64,000 nt of DNA from NCBI GenBank assembly GCA_022225965.2, contig JAKJXP020000045.1, positions 248,001-312,000 of the forward strand, read 5' to 3'. A program made the position numbers and the translations under genes. This DNA is from Diatrype stigma. Its lineage: Eukaryota > Ascomycota > Sordariomycetes > Xylariales > Diatrypaceae. Below are positions 11,681-23,486 of this stretch, piece by piece; the first letter of the stretch is position 1; each line of letters starts with the position of its first letter. The notes under the pieces were generated by a model. The model was not told the origin of the DNA and ran no database searches. It saw only the letters and a program-made list of their open reading frames with translations.

Positions 11681-13269
11681 ACCGTTTTCGGCGTGCCGGC
11701 CCTAATGACGCTCTTATACTCGGGATTGGGGCGAAGACGGGGCCCCACAAGGCTGTAAGTGTCTGTAAGTGATTGTAACCTGGAAATGTCTCTCTCATAG
11801 GTGGTATACTTATACGATCCGTAGTGCACCTCACGAAGTACCTGTCCCGCATGTCTCATGCTGTCAAAGGGCTCAGCGGAGGAGACGAGGCTGGTCGTAG
11901 GGTATAGGTAATGCATCCTTAACTTGGAATCGACTGGATCTCTGGGACGCATATACGAGAGGGACTTGGGTAACATCCGTTCGATCCTGAAACAAACCGA
12001 GTATCCCGAGTCCAAGGTTGTCAGGCCATCGATGATCACATCATTCTCATCTATGTGGCTACAACTTGCTGCAATTACTATTACTATCTATTCAGGCATC
12101 TATAACTTGTACCTATCTTGGTGGGGGCCATTTTGTTCATTACCCCGTTCCCATTACCTACCTAAACTTATAACTTTCAGCTGAAAGCGGTGGTATTCCT
12201 ATTGATAGAATTCGTCTCCAATTAAGATTAATAGATACCCTGTCGACAGTTCTCAACTGCATTAGGCTGGTAGCGGGCGGATGAGCGGATGGCCTTCGTC
12301 AATATTAAGGAGAGGACCTCGAAGTCAGCCCAACCCATGCTCGACGCAAGATACACATGGTTTCATTTGAATCTTTCCCCCTTGGGTACCATTCCCGAAC
12401 CGGACCCCAATCGAACTTTGTGGTTCAGCCCCGGGCAACTGGAATCGTCGTTGTCAGCGTGCCAAACCACGCCTCGTAATGGTAAGGCTCACAAGCTGCT
12501 CATCAGTCCAGCCCATCTTGGCATGTGCTACAGTCATGAAACTTTCTGCCTACATATTTGCATACCTACCTACCTGCCTCCCTACCCACACCGACGTAGC
12601 CTCATCACGTTGGTTACACAGACACCAGCCCGCCCCCAAGAGTGAGAGTCGAAGTCGAGAACATCGCTGCGAGGCGAGGTCGGGGGTTAAAAAGGTCCTT
12701 GCAGCGCTGCACACGTGGACACCAGCACCAGTAATTAAGCCATCGCTAATTGCTGCAATACTCTCTCACTGTCTCCCAAACTGATAGGGCTGAAGGGATA
12801 CCGCGTACTCATTATATTATATATTTTATATTATATACATCGCTATAAGCTTGCGTGGATGTGTACCTACATAGTAGTTGGGTATAAGCCGGGTCGGGGC
12901 GCCTTATAACCGACGTCCGCTACCGCGAACTAATAAACACCTGAATACTTAAGTACCAGGCGTGGGGAACCCCTGGCTATCCTCGTCATCCAGTAAGTAT
13001 GTATAGGCATCCAATATCACACCCTTGTAAGAGAGCGGCAAACCCGGGGGGGGAGGGGGCGGGCGTCCTTGGCTAAGCGCACAGCGGGTATCGTCGTTCT
13101 GGCGCAAGCGCGGACGAACCTGGATCCGGACTAGCTAACCAGCGAATCAATTGGATTGCAAATTCCAAGGTTCTCCGTCGGTCCAACGTCCTGTACGATG
13201 CGCCGCCAACTGAAGGGGGGGTTGCTGAGGTGGGTTGAGGTGGCATTGGTGGGAGCACAATGTTGTAAC

Positions 13270-13299
13270 CAGGCGCATGCAATGCATTGCATGCGCCTG
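13270..13299. repeat. perfect 30-bp palindrome without spacer
   Basis: The half-site CAGGCGCATGCAATG is followed immediately by its exact reverse complement. The symmetry stops at both edges. There is no loop, so a hairpin would be strained; a dimeric protein site or a cruciform is more natural. It lies 704 bp upstream of the zinc-cluster gene ATG. The core GCATGCAATGCATTGCATGC is itself built from alternating purine-pyrimidine steps. Confidence 0.97.
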
Positions 13300-13424
13300 T
13301 CTTCTGGTTCTGGCAGTGTTCCGAATGCCTTGCCAGGCAGCGAGCGCAGGCAGTGTGTGCGAGGTAGGCGATGTACAATACTCAAGTACTTACCTTACTT
13401 ACGCCTTATTTGAAGCTGCTCTCT

Positions 13425-13455
13425 CACCACCACCACCACCACCACCACCACCACC
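13425..13455 (+). repeat. CAC trinucleotide microsatellite
   Basis: About ten CAC units in the upstream region of the zinc-cluster regulator. Confidence 0.95.
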
Positions 13456-14002
13456 ATGCATTCCCAGGGTGACATCGAGAAAACCGCAGGATTAGTAAGT
13501 AATTGATCAAGCATTCCAGTCACCGAAGCTGGCTGGCCGTCCTAGCATTTTTACTTCACTTTGAAGAAGTCTAGGTCGAGTGCGGCGGCATCAGCTCGAT
13601 CCTGATCCGTCCTTTCCAGCCTTGCTTGTGCAACGAACATGTCATATGTATATATGTGTGGTGTGTGTGCGAGACGGTGGCAAGACACTTAACCGGGACT
13701 ACACGCTTATACGAGCCTTCCCCCTGACAGGGCGGATTTAAACCCAAGTTTCATAGATAGCCAGCATTAATGAACCGCACTCTCCTTTAGGGACGGTTTG
13801 AAAACCCAACGAAGGTCGATTGCAGACCGGATAGCATGGATGAAGATAATAGAATAGAATACAACTGCATCGCCACACCTCCGGTCAAACCCCGCAAAAT
13901 AACCACCACCACACATTGACGTCCGAATAGCGACTTATCACCCGAGCTGCTGCTGCCGCTCCCATTCCTCATCACCACCGTCATCACCACCGTGCAGCAA
14001 CG

Positions 14003-14326
14003 ATGGTTGGCGTTCCCGGACGGAGCAAAGGTTGCAAGACCTGCAGAACACGCCGCGTTCGCTGTGGTTCGTGAAATGAGTTTCTTTTCTCCACCTTTGT
14101 TTACCTGGACAAGGCGGTCGTTTATACGTCGAAAAAGGCCCACGCATGCACTAGCTAACCAGCCCGCCAGACGAAGCCAAGCCGACATGCCAACGGTGTA
14201 CCAAGGCGGGCTTCGAATGTCTCGGCTACGAGAGGCCGACACTGTGGCGGAACACTTATACCAACTATCCGTCATCGGCGGCAACGGCGACGGTAATGGT
14301 GACGACGACCTCACCACCAACACCAC

Positions 14327-14360
<34 letters not shown>

Positions 14361-16752
14361 ACCACTGCTAGTTACGCAGCATCAGATCACAAAATCGAAG
14401 AAATCACAGTCAAATTCACAGTCGCAGTCGCAGTCGCCGTCTCCCCGCCGCGTCAAGACGCCGCCCCGGCCCCGGCCCCGTCCCCGGCCCCCGTCCCGGC
14501 TCTCACCCCCGTCGCCGCCTCGGGAGCTCAGCTTCGTCGCCTTCCAGTGGGACATGTACGTGGCGCGGATGTTCGACAACTTCGTCTGGCGCTCGTACGG
14601 GGCCGGCTGGCTCGATCGCGCCGCGGGGGGCCATCTCGGCGACCTGTCCCTGGACGCCGTGAAGTGAGTATTTCCATCACGCAACTACTCGGCGGATTTG
14701 GTTTTAGATCTCTTTTCTTTCATGGGAAATTCCGGCCGCCTCAAGATGATGGATGGAGGGAAGGAGGAAACCGATGAGTTGTTGGATTTTGGGCTTGGGC
14801 TTACCACGCTCTTTCTTTCCCGCAGGGCGCTATCCCAGTTCAGCTTCGGCCAGTCCAACCAGACTCCCGAGATCCAGACCCGCGGCGATGCCCGGTACGG
14901 CAAGTGCATAGTCAGCCTGCGGGTTGAGATCCAGGGCAGTACCGGTGCCGCCGCCTCGGGCTCGAAAATACTGTGCCCGATTCTCATACTAACCATGATA
15001 GCCGTGAGTTTTTTGTTTTTTTTACGGAGTCGTCCCCCCTGCGGATGTATTGTTGTTGTTGCTATTCTTGTCATCGAGTTGGTGGGGGGCCAGCTCCCGC
15101 CCCCCTTGGGCGACCCTTAATTAGACTGACTACTGATGGGATCCAGTGCATACAGAAAGATCGAGCGGCGGCATTCTCGCACCTGGGCGCGGTTGATCGT
15201 CTCTTGAGGACTTCCGGCCCTGAACTGTTCCAGCAACAATCGTTGCGGAGCGCCTTCGAAGCGGCAAGGTCAACACTGGTGAGTCGGTCACCAGCATCCT
15301 TCTCCCTTTCCTCTGCCTTGAACTCGCCAGCCAACGTCTTGTCTCTCTAAACTTATTTAGCTTATTACTTCTCTCATGGCGAAGCAAAGGCTGTTCCTCG
15401 AGGAACATCCGTGGCGGACGGTTCCTTGGGCGCTCGAGCCTGCGTCGAAACGGCCGCAAGCGCACCTCTTGGACATCCTGGTGACGATCCCGGGCCTCTT
15501 GAAAGACGAGAAGCGGTTATTGCTGAACGATGATGATGTCGAGGAAGAAGAACAGCGGCGGCACGAAGAAGACGTTCATCATCGCTGTCCGCAAGCCGCA
15601 GGCGAACCCATCGGCATAAGTCCGCCGGAGTGGTTGATCTCCTCCGACCGACAGCTGGTATGCCGCCGCGTGACGCTCCGCAACAACATCGCCGACCAGC
15701 TAGAGAAGCTCTACCGCTGGCGCTGGGACTGGCAGCACCAGAACGGACGACACGTCACCGTCGGCCCGGCGTGCTGGCAGCCAGGCGACCCGGCATGGAA
15801 CGTCCTCGGCGGCGGCGGCGGCAAACGTGAAGGAAGGCTGCTGAACCGCCTGGTCTTCGACAGCCCCACGCACGCCAACGACATAATGCTCTACAATGCC
15901 ACGCTGATCTGGCTCATGGCACTACTATGGAAGGTCGATCCCGCCCGCGCGGCCGGCGTCATCGAGGATTGCGCCCGGCGCGCGAGGACGAACAGACCAC
16001 CGAGCTACCATTCTAGTCATCAGCACGATCATGACAATCATCCTCAACAACAATATCAACAATATCGACATCAAAACGAAAACCAGCATCATATTAACCA
16101 GCAGCCTTCTCCGATGCTCAAGACGCCCCCTTGTCCTTCTGAGCCTGGAGACATAAAGGACGGCGCGCAAACGTGTCCATGTCCGTGCCTATGCCCGGGA
16201 ACGAGTCCTCTCCCAAGCCCGGGCCCAAGCCCGACGTTATCGTTCGAGCCGCTCTCGCAGCCCGGCGACACCACCTCGATCCGCGACCCGGCCATCGAGA
16301 TCTGCCGCGTCTACGACTGGCAGGCGCAGCATCACCACAGAAACCCCCACCCGTCATCGTCGTCGTCAGCGGTGGGCGAGGACCAGATCTGCCTGTACTT
16401 GTTCCCGATGGGCATCGCGCGGGGCGTGCTGGAGGCGGACCTAGGTAGTACCACCGAGACAGACGTGGACGTGGACGTGGACGTGGATGTGGACCTGGAA
16501 GACCGGGATCCGGACGTCCGGGACTGGATCCGGGACATGCTCGGCTCGAACCCCGTCACGCAGGACTATTTCGGGGCCGGCAGCAACGTGGCGGGGTTCC
16601 CGTCGTACATCACGCGGAGGGCGCTGTACCCGGACGAAGAAGCAGAAGCTGGCGCTGACGATAATATGGATATGGAGAGTGCGGAGGAGGCGGGAATGAG
16701 AATGGCGTGTGGCAATGACGATGATGTCTTTGCGTGGGAGAACTGCCGTTAA
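14003..16752 (+). CDS. Zn(II)2Cys6 fungal transcription factor
   Basis: Nuclear DNA-binding regulator of the Gal4-type zinc cluster class. Proposed exons: 14003-14066, 14171-14663, 14826-15003, 15147-15278 and 15361-16752, giving 752 residues. The cluster is split by the first intron just after the third cysteine. It has ideal CX2CX6CX6CX2CX6C spacing with Cys 11, 14, 21, 28, 31 and 38, then LGYERP. A long poly-proline run and a Pro-Arg repeat follow. The rest looks like the Fungal_trans_2 (DUF3468-like) regulatory region: RELSFVAFQWDMYVARMFDNF, LGAVDRLLRTSGPELFQQQS, LLDILVTIPGLL, ending near DYFGAGSNVAGFPSYITRRA. His/Gln-rich and Asp-Val repeat segments interrupt it. The donor of intron 1 (GTTCGT) is weak but the joined cluster is exact. 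Targets unknown; the MARVEL gene lies about 2 kb downstream. Confidence 0.87.
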
Positions 16753-18724
16753 TACCGCCACTCCTACATTTATCACGTCTATACCCACGCCAATGCCCAC
16801 GTCCCGGTACGCCCTTTACCCGGCTGCTAGGGGGAGTTGGCACGGTGTATCCAAACCCTGCTTGTTACGGTAGTCTTGGCTGCTAGCTACGTAGCTAGGA
16901 ATACCTAGTTAGTATTGGTCATGAACGGTCCTGCTTCACAAGCGGACTTGTTGGAATGCTTGAGGATAATGATGACATGCTAAGGTCGCGATGAAGCACT
17001 TCCTCATCATGAGCTACAGGCGTTCTCACATATATGGCGGGAGCACCCGTCGTTATGCAGGGATCGGTTTGTATGTACCCAGGACTTGGCTAGTGATTCT
17101 GCGCCTCACTTACCACCTAATACCAACCGCAGATGATACTGGCCTGAGTCTGCTACCTAGCTACCAAGCCCAATCTGGACAATCAGGCGACCCTCTTATA
17201 ACTACCTACGCGGAAGACTAGACACGAGTTAAGCGAGGACACTGTCCTATCAAGTTGGTGCTAATGTGAGAATCTGATAGTGTTGTTGCGGATACTGGCA
17301 ATCGCGAGTTGATCTATTGAGGGTTTTAGATCTATCAAACCTAGGCTTAGGGGGGCATATTGATAGTTGAACTATGTTGCATCAACTTGCAAAGCTTTAT
17401 AAACACTTGCTATCGCTCGAAGCTAGGCAGTGAAAGCATGAAATCCGGCATATCTTGCGAAGAGAGAATGTTGGTCTCATAATCTAAAAGGCGCAGAGTT
17501 GCATGCTATTATGCAAGCAACCCCTCGAAAGCTGAAAACGCCACAACCTTTCAGCTCAGGGAATCAGGGATGGATCAGGTAGTCACCCCCATATCTTACA
17601 TGTCTACCTGGTTAACAATTTCTAGGTATCCATTTATTACTTATGCAGCTTCTTACCAGCCCAAGTGCTTACTCATAACTTTAATGGCCAAGAAGCTAAC
17701 TAGGAACCAGTCTAGCCCTTATAGATGCCCTTATACTCTTTAGTAGGCATATTCCGGTATGTGCGGAATTGGACCGCTGCCCGCCACCCCCTGATGGTCT
17801 GCCCAGGTGCCTACTTGCTTGCCAAGATTTGCTTAGTGACTCCTTATAACACGTCGCAAGCCGCGGGCAGTGTAGTTCAAGCAGTCACATACTATGCAAG
17901 CTTTGCTCGTACTAGCCGTGACAAGGCGAGTATCGAGTATTCTATGTAGTGTTGGTGAAATAGGGGGACAAAAACAAAGGAAAAAGCACTGCTAATATGT
18001 AATTAAGGATTAAGGATCCCGTTCCGAAAAGGCGCGCCGTATCTCGATGGCCCGCTACCCTCCTACAACCCCATGATCGTGTTCCCATGAAGAGCGAAAA
18101 TGCCTGACGAGAACTATGTAGCAGAGACAGAAAATTTCGCCTTGCCAAGTACGACCAGCGTGTTGGAAAGCGTGCAAATCTGCCCTGGACCGCACTAGCA
18201 GCACGCCTCTTCAAGCATCGTGGCCAATGGCGCCGACGCCCGATCCCGATTCGGGCAACAATAAAGATAGCTGGACCTGCCCGCCCGCGCTGTCAAATGA
18301 GATGTGGCCGCCGGTGCATGCGGCTGATAGCGCTAGGCGTTGCTCGGTGGAGACCGGGGCCGCCCTCGCTCTGCCAGATCTGGCATATCGTCGTCGCTTA
18401 TGGTAGTAGTTATGCTTTATCTCTTCCCCCAACTAACGTGTGAGCGACTAACGCAAACCCCATGGCACACATGCATCGTATTGCTAGCGGTGCGGGTCTG
18501 GCTGGATCGCCGGCGTTTTCCTCGACGTCCGTTAGTCAGGATGTGACAGGAAGGGGAAGAGGGGGTGGTGGCACTTGGGCGTTTCGTACAAATACGGAGG
18601 GGAGGGCCGGATTGTAGCCCGACGTTCCTTACCGGTATATTATACGCAGCGGGTATCCGTGAATCTACGAAAGCCAGCAGGAATCAGCGACAACCACATC
18701 AATCACCAACTAGTACAGTGCACC
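16753..18724. other. intergenic, about 2 kb
   Basis: No supportable gene. The stretch around 17230-17950 is relatively A+T- and TA-rich with no coherent open frame and could be old decayed repeat DNA, but I recognise no element. A TATA-like run (GTATATTATA, about 18635) lies about 90 bp upstream of the MARVEL gene ATG. Confidence 0.5.
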
Positions 18725-19799
18725 ATGGAGGCCGAACTGAACAGGAACGGGCAGACGATCATCCCCACGCCCACCTGGGTGCTGGTCGTCCGCGCCTGCC
18801 AAATCTTGTTCTCGATCATCTCTCTCGGTCTGTCGGGCTGGTGGATACACGGCCTTTATGCGAACCCTTTGGGCTTTGCTATCGTCTGCGTATGTTATGC
18901 TTCCAACCGTCTCCCTCCCATCCCAAGTGACGTTACGCGTAGTCTGAGTAATAGTCGAAGTAAAGAAGTAAATCCGCTAACAACTAGGTACCACGACCAC
19001 GCAGTCCATCTTCACCTGGATCGTGTGCGCCTACCAGCTCGTCGCGGAGAAGCTGCCGGCGGCGCGGAACCTCTACAACGCGTGGGCGGTGCTGGCGCTC
19101 GACGGGCTGATGATCGTCTTCTGGCTCGCGGCGATGGGCGCGCTGGCGGCCTACCGGGGCCGCTTCACCGTCCCCGTCTCGGTGGCGGGCTGCTACAGCG
19201 ACGGCAGCGCCGTCAACAGCAACACCTGCAGCGTCCTCTACAAGCGCGCCGGCGTCGCCGGCCACACCGCCCTCAACGGGCTCAGCGGCAACGCTGCCGT
19301 CTGTGCCATCGTCATGCTGCTCTTCGTCGCATCCTTCGCCTACGTCGCCCACGCCTTCCGCCTCGCCCTCGCCGCCGGCAGGCCCGCCGTCGACCCCGAG
19401 AAGCCCGCGCCGGCGGCTGGGGCCGCAGCAGCTGCTGCTGCTGCTGGCCCCGCCGGACCTGGAGTGGATCCTACGCAGTCGAACCCCCTCCTGAGCCAGC
19501 AACAGCAGCAGCAATACCCCGGCCAGCCCCAGCCCCAGATGTATGCCCAGCAGCAGCAGCAGCAACAGCCAGCAGGTTACGCCCAACAGGAATTGCCGGC
19601 GCAATATGTGCAGAACCAGCCGTACGATCCCTATGTGCAGCAGAACACGGCGTACGCCGGCTCCGGCCCTATCTACATGCCCGATCAAACTCAGTATCAG
19701 CACCAGCAGCACCAACAGCACCAGCAACCACAACAGCCCGTATATTCCCCTCAAGGGACGCCCGCTCCTGGTCAGCCTTACCAGTTGCCCGCGCAGTAA
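18725..19799 (+). CDS. MARVEL-domain membrane protein with Gln-rich tail
   Basis: Four-helix MARVEL-type membrane protein, a class associated with membrane apposition and eisosome-like plasma-membrane domains in fungi (Nce102 relatives); exact role unknown. Preferred exons 18725-18889 and 19005-19799 give 319 residues. An alternative junction (18893 to 18988) keeps frame and adds a few residues in helix 2, using a poorer donor. Membrane segments: ILFSIISLGLSGWWIHG, the junction helix GFAIVC...WIVCAYQLVA, then AVLALDGLMIVFWLAAMGAL and VCAIVMLLFVASFAYVAHAF. Between helices 3 and 4 is a Cys-containing loop. The C-terminal 100 or so residues are Q/P/Y-rich, with runs of five Gln, and should be cytosolic. 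Exon 2 is very rich in G/C-ending codons. Confidence 0.85.
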
Positions 19800-20872
19800 A
19801 GGAGTATGACTATGGAATGACGGGATGAAGTTCGGTATCGTGTAATGTGGCGTTCGAGGTGTGGATGTAATTTGACCGTCTGGGGTTGGGGTTTATACTG
19901 GGTTCACACGTACATATATTTGCATATATTCCCAGATCGTATCGTCTCTATGTTAGCTTTTGTCTCCCACCACCTTCTATGTTGGCAACATGACTGATGT
20001 CTCATGCTTAGAGCTGAAGCAAATCTATTCATAACTCAACCTCCATTACGACCCCGAGATGCTCTTATTCGTTCAAGCCACATTGATATCACATCGGGGA
20101 ACGGAATATACATGATATCTGCTAGGAACCTGATTTCCCTCGGCTTATACGATCTAAAGCAACGGATTGCTAGACATGACGACATAAGGGTAACCTACTC
20201 TTGTGGATACGGGCATTCAAAGGTAGAATGAGGATGGGAACGTATACATCTTGCTCCCTCCTGTCTCCAACCAAACTAACTACGGCACGAATGAAGGAGC
20301 CTTTTGGTTTCTGTGTGTGATATTCTTACTCTAGAGATAAGTACGCCATTTCCTGGTTATAGGAATAGTCTATTAGATAGGAAATGGCCAGTGAAATCTT
20401 CCTGGTGACTTTGGTGATTATGGCACTGGATGCCTTTCTAGGATCAGAGCCCCTGATGGTTTGCTGATCTTCAAGTCAACGTGTAAAGCATGGACTAATG
20501 GTTGCAACTTCCTCAGAATAGAGTCGAAGGCCTTTTCTCAACTGATTACATCCCTCTGGACTTGAAGACGACAGACGCTCCGTTTGGAAGAGGGCCAAGT
20601 GGCCATCAAGGTAGGTAAGTACCTGCACATGTACTTACACCAGACGGACTGATGACGGACAGGAAAGCTGATACCTACTACCCGCACAGTAACCTCCATC
20701 TTCTGCTTCTTTCTCACTAGGAAACCCCAACTTTCGTCTGTTGACAAGGTTTTCTCGAACCTGCCGATACCACGATAACTTCCATCCCAATCATACCCAC
20801 GGCTTTGGGTCACAACATAAGGACAGTGTCCAGAATCTTCACCACAGTACCTACCCAACACCATCAAGAATC
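19800..20872. other. intergenic, about 1.1 kb
   Basis: MARVEL gene 3' flank and promoter of the secreted-protein gene. No open frame of interest, no clear TATA box. Confidence 0.6.
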
Positions 20873-21661
20873 ATGCTTGTTACTTCCCTCATCACCGCGG
20901 TCCTCTTCGGAGCCCTCGCGGCCGCCTTCAACCTGAAGTCGCCCATGGAAGGCTACTCCATTGCCCCCATGTCTTGGAAGGCCGTCAACACCACCGATGG
21001 TAGCGATCTCGTCCTCTATGGAACCATCCAGGAGCTCGACCAACAGCTCGAGGTCATGGGTGATGTGGAGCTCAGCAACTACACCAATGTTGTCTCTGCT
21101 GCTACCGACGAGAATACCGGATCTCTCGCTCCCCGTACCAAGGTATGTATCTCCAAAGCAGCAGCAGTAGCTACTTCGCAGTTTATCCTACCGAGCTTCA
21201 TCCATCCCCCTTCTAAGTAGATTCCATCCACACCCTCTAGTCACCCATACCTACCTACCTAACCCAGAGGGAAAAGGCACTCGCGGATCATCACGGAAAC
21301 CAGCGTGTGTACTAATTAGCTAACGTGAAACAAACAGGACAACATCATCTGCTGGGTCGGCGGCAGCGGCGCGGTGAAGAACGGCTGGCTGCAGGAGGGC
21401 ATCGACTACCTCAAGCGGCACACCCAGCGGCCCTGCATGGCCGACCCGGGCTACGCCACCTGCGTGCGCATCAGCTGCTCGTACAACGTGGCCATCTGGC
21501 TCTGCAACGACGCGCCGCAGGAGGTGGTCCGCCCGTGCCCGGAGATCGCCACCTACGCCGAGGACATCCGCGCCAAGTGCACCTACGGCGTCTCCATCCA
21601 GGGCCAGGAGTTCGACACCGACCGCTTCAACGTCATCATCGGCCGCGAGCTCTGGTGCTGA
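20873..21661 (+). CDS. small secreted eight-cysteine protein (effector-like)
   Basis: Predicted extracellular protein of 197 residues; I do not know a biochemical function. Exons 20873-21142 and 21338-21661 flank a 195-nt intron, one of the longest in the window, with a CTAAT-like branch site near its end. Residues 1-18 (MLVTSLITAVLFGALAAA) form a signal peptide. The first exon encodes a region with no cysteine and two possible N-glycosylation sites (NTT, NYT). The second exon encodes all eight cysteines, including ICWVGGSGAV, CVRISCSYN, IWLCND and the C-terminal ELWC; an even number suggests four disulfides. The pattern recalls a widespread but uncharacterised fungal secreted family. Exon 2 is strongly G/C-ending while exon 1 is mixed. 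Confidence 0.82.
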
Positions 21662-23030
21662 TTGGGAGATGCCATTGGCTGAAGGAGGGGAAGACATGAA
21701 AGGAGGTTTCAGGGGAGGCGAAATAGGGTGAGGGAAAGCTACATGCCACCTACCTATAGGGAAGACAGTCCAGAGGGTTAAGCCTTGAGATGTGCTACGA
21801 GTTGAGACGTTCGCGTAGTTATGGGGCTACTTCTATGACTAATGACGAAAACAATCTACGAAACTGTGTTGCTATTATTCCCGCGGTGGTGACTCAACAT
21901 GTTGTGATTCGTAATCTAGGAGCCATAATCTTGGAAGTCCCTGTGCCCATGACCAGGAGAGAACATTAGAAGAGCAATCGCCCAGACAGAGCAACGACTA
22001 AAAGAAGTGTATAGATATTTCGAAGGTATTTCATCCGAATGATGCTCATCTTAGGTTGAGGTGACATTTTCTGCCACACATGAACCTGGAAGGCACAGTC
22101 GTAGTAAACCTTTCCACGTTGTTGCAGAATATCTACATTATGGCTACAGTCTACAGCTCTATTTTAGGATAAACAAGCACCTGATCAAATGAAACGCAGA
22201 AAATTCTCCCACTCCCCTAGGGAGGGAACTTGAAAACCATAACTCCAGGGCATTCAATAATACGTCTTTTTGAGAGAGGTATCCAACAATGGCATCGTGA
22301 TATCACCACACTTGACATCTACAACTGGCGGTTCACTAGGAGCGCATTGGCCGTGACCCCTATCGCTTCCTCCCGATACCCCCCTTTTCAAGCTTAGGGA
22401 CCACCCACCCCCCTCCTCCCCGCATGTTCGCATCACTCGATCCTGACCCTAGTTGAATGGTATAGTAGAATTGAATTTCCACGGGCCGAACAAGCTCGTT
22501 TCTAATATTGCCCCTCAGTTAGAGTTGCGCTTCGAACTTTTATGGTAAAGCAGTCATCTGAGCTGCTCGACGGAGACTTATGTTTGCAAGGTCTAAGCCA
22601 AAGAAGAGGTCACGCCACATGAACACTGGCATATCCCACGAAATAGATCATTGATTGGCTATAAGACAGTACACACATATACCCTACGAGTTCAAGGTTC
22701 ACAAAGCCATGGCGAGAGGATTTCGTAGGGATCAGTAACAGTCATATCAACAGCACTTTCATGATTCACACCCTATCACATAATTCTCAGTAAAGAGTGA
22801 CGAGATACAAGTTCAAGGAGCGTCCTATTCCTATTCAACCATCGTACTAAGCTTCACATGATGTCCCCAGTAGTTTTGAGACCAAGACCTATTGTCCAAA
22901 GACGATGACGCGAGAGGATAGCATCGCACGGTCTGTTCGTCAACAACTCCAAATGCCCGTAACACCCTGCTAGCGGAACACCTGGAAGGTACCGGGGAGA
23001 CGACGGTATCGGTATGGGCGTCAGGGCAGC
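21662..23030. other. intergenic, about 1.4 kb
   Basis: Convergent 3' flanks of the secreted-protein gene (plus) and the metallothionein gene (minus). I see no further gene. Confidence 0.6.
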
Positions 23031-23307
23031 TTAGTGCTAGTGGAGGAGGGTTCATGTGAGCGAGAAGCTCGATCCAAACGGCAGAAAACACAAGGAGGGG
23101 AAGACTTACGCCGCAAGACTCGCAGGAGCAGCCGGAGCAGGTGCCGGAGCAGGAGCAGGTGGAGCAAGAGCTACGAGCAAACAAGCAGTGTTAGTTCAGG
23201 TCATGGTAAAAAGCCTCAATGACAAGATACGTGAAGAAGACTCTTTCTTGGGAGGACATCATGTCGAGGGTTTGAAGTTCCGGAGGTTTCACATACCAGG
23301 AAGGCAT
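23031..23307 (-). CDS. metallothionein (three tiny exons)
   Basis: Cysteine-rich metal-binding peptide of the fungal metallothionein type, cytosolic, expected to bind Cu(I), Zn(II) or Cd(II). Exons on the minus strand: 23307-23297 (11 nt), 23170-23110 (61 nt) and 23036-23031 (6 nt), with introns of 126 and 73 nt; donors GTATGT and GTAAGT. The joined product is 25 residues with eight Cys (4, 6, 9, 11, 15, 18, 20, 23). The spacing is CXCX2CXCX3CX2CXCX2C; all other residues but the ends are Ser, Thr, Gly or Glu, and no aromatic residue occurs. It ends CGH. The third exon is the least certain: acceptor CTAG before CAC TAA is favoured (73-nt intron, CTCAC branch-like site), but an acceptor further on at about 22990 would give a VFR ending. 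Size and composition match Neurospora-type metallothioneins. A TATA box lies about 140 bp upstream. Confidence 0.78.
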
Positions 23308-23445
23308 TTTGATAGGGAGTGGTTGCTATGAAGCGTCGAGATTTGGTCGAGTTGGTTGCGTTTGGTGGTTTCTGTGTTTAATGGAAGTTCGAGCGATGTT
23401 GTAAGAGAGATCCTCTATGTTGCAACTGAGGAGTTCTTCGACTGG

Positions 23446-23453
23446 TATTTATA
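23446..23453 (-). promoter_or_regulatory. TATA box of the metallothionein gene
   Basis: TATAAATA on the minus strand, 139-146 bp before the metallothionein ATG, which would give a 5' UTR near 100 nt. CCCCT-type stress-element sequences occur just upstream (about 23503-23518). Confidence 0.6.
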
Positions 23454-23486
23454 GGCATTGTGTCACGCAAAAGTCCCGCAAGACTT

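Larger units (their letters stand above)
10950..14002. other. 3-kb gene-free interval with palindrome and simple repeats
   Basis: No supportable gene; the longest open frames (for example 162 codons at 11551-12039, minus) start at non-ATG codons and match nothing I know. It holds an alternating AT run near 11291-11320, an octamer repeat at 11651-11680, an AT-rich patch at about 12812-12842, a perfect 30-bp palindrome at 13270-13299 and a CAC run at 13425-13455. The right end should contain the promoter of the zinc-cluster gene. Confidence 0.6.

Noticed and set aside
11551..12039. 162-codon minus-strand frame
   Set aside because: It begins with a non-ATG codon, runs through a simple repeat and has no recognisable feature.
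18575..19828. 417-codon frame overlapping the MARVEL gene
   Set aside because: It reads through the intron and then the wrong frame, giving an Arg/Ala-rich product typical of G/C-rich antisense-like shadows; the other frame gives four clean membrane helices.
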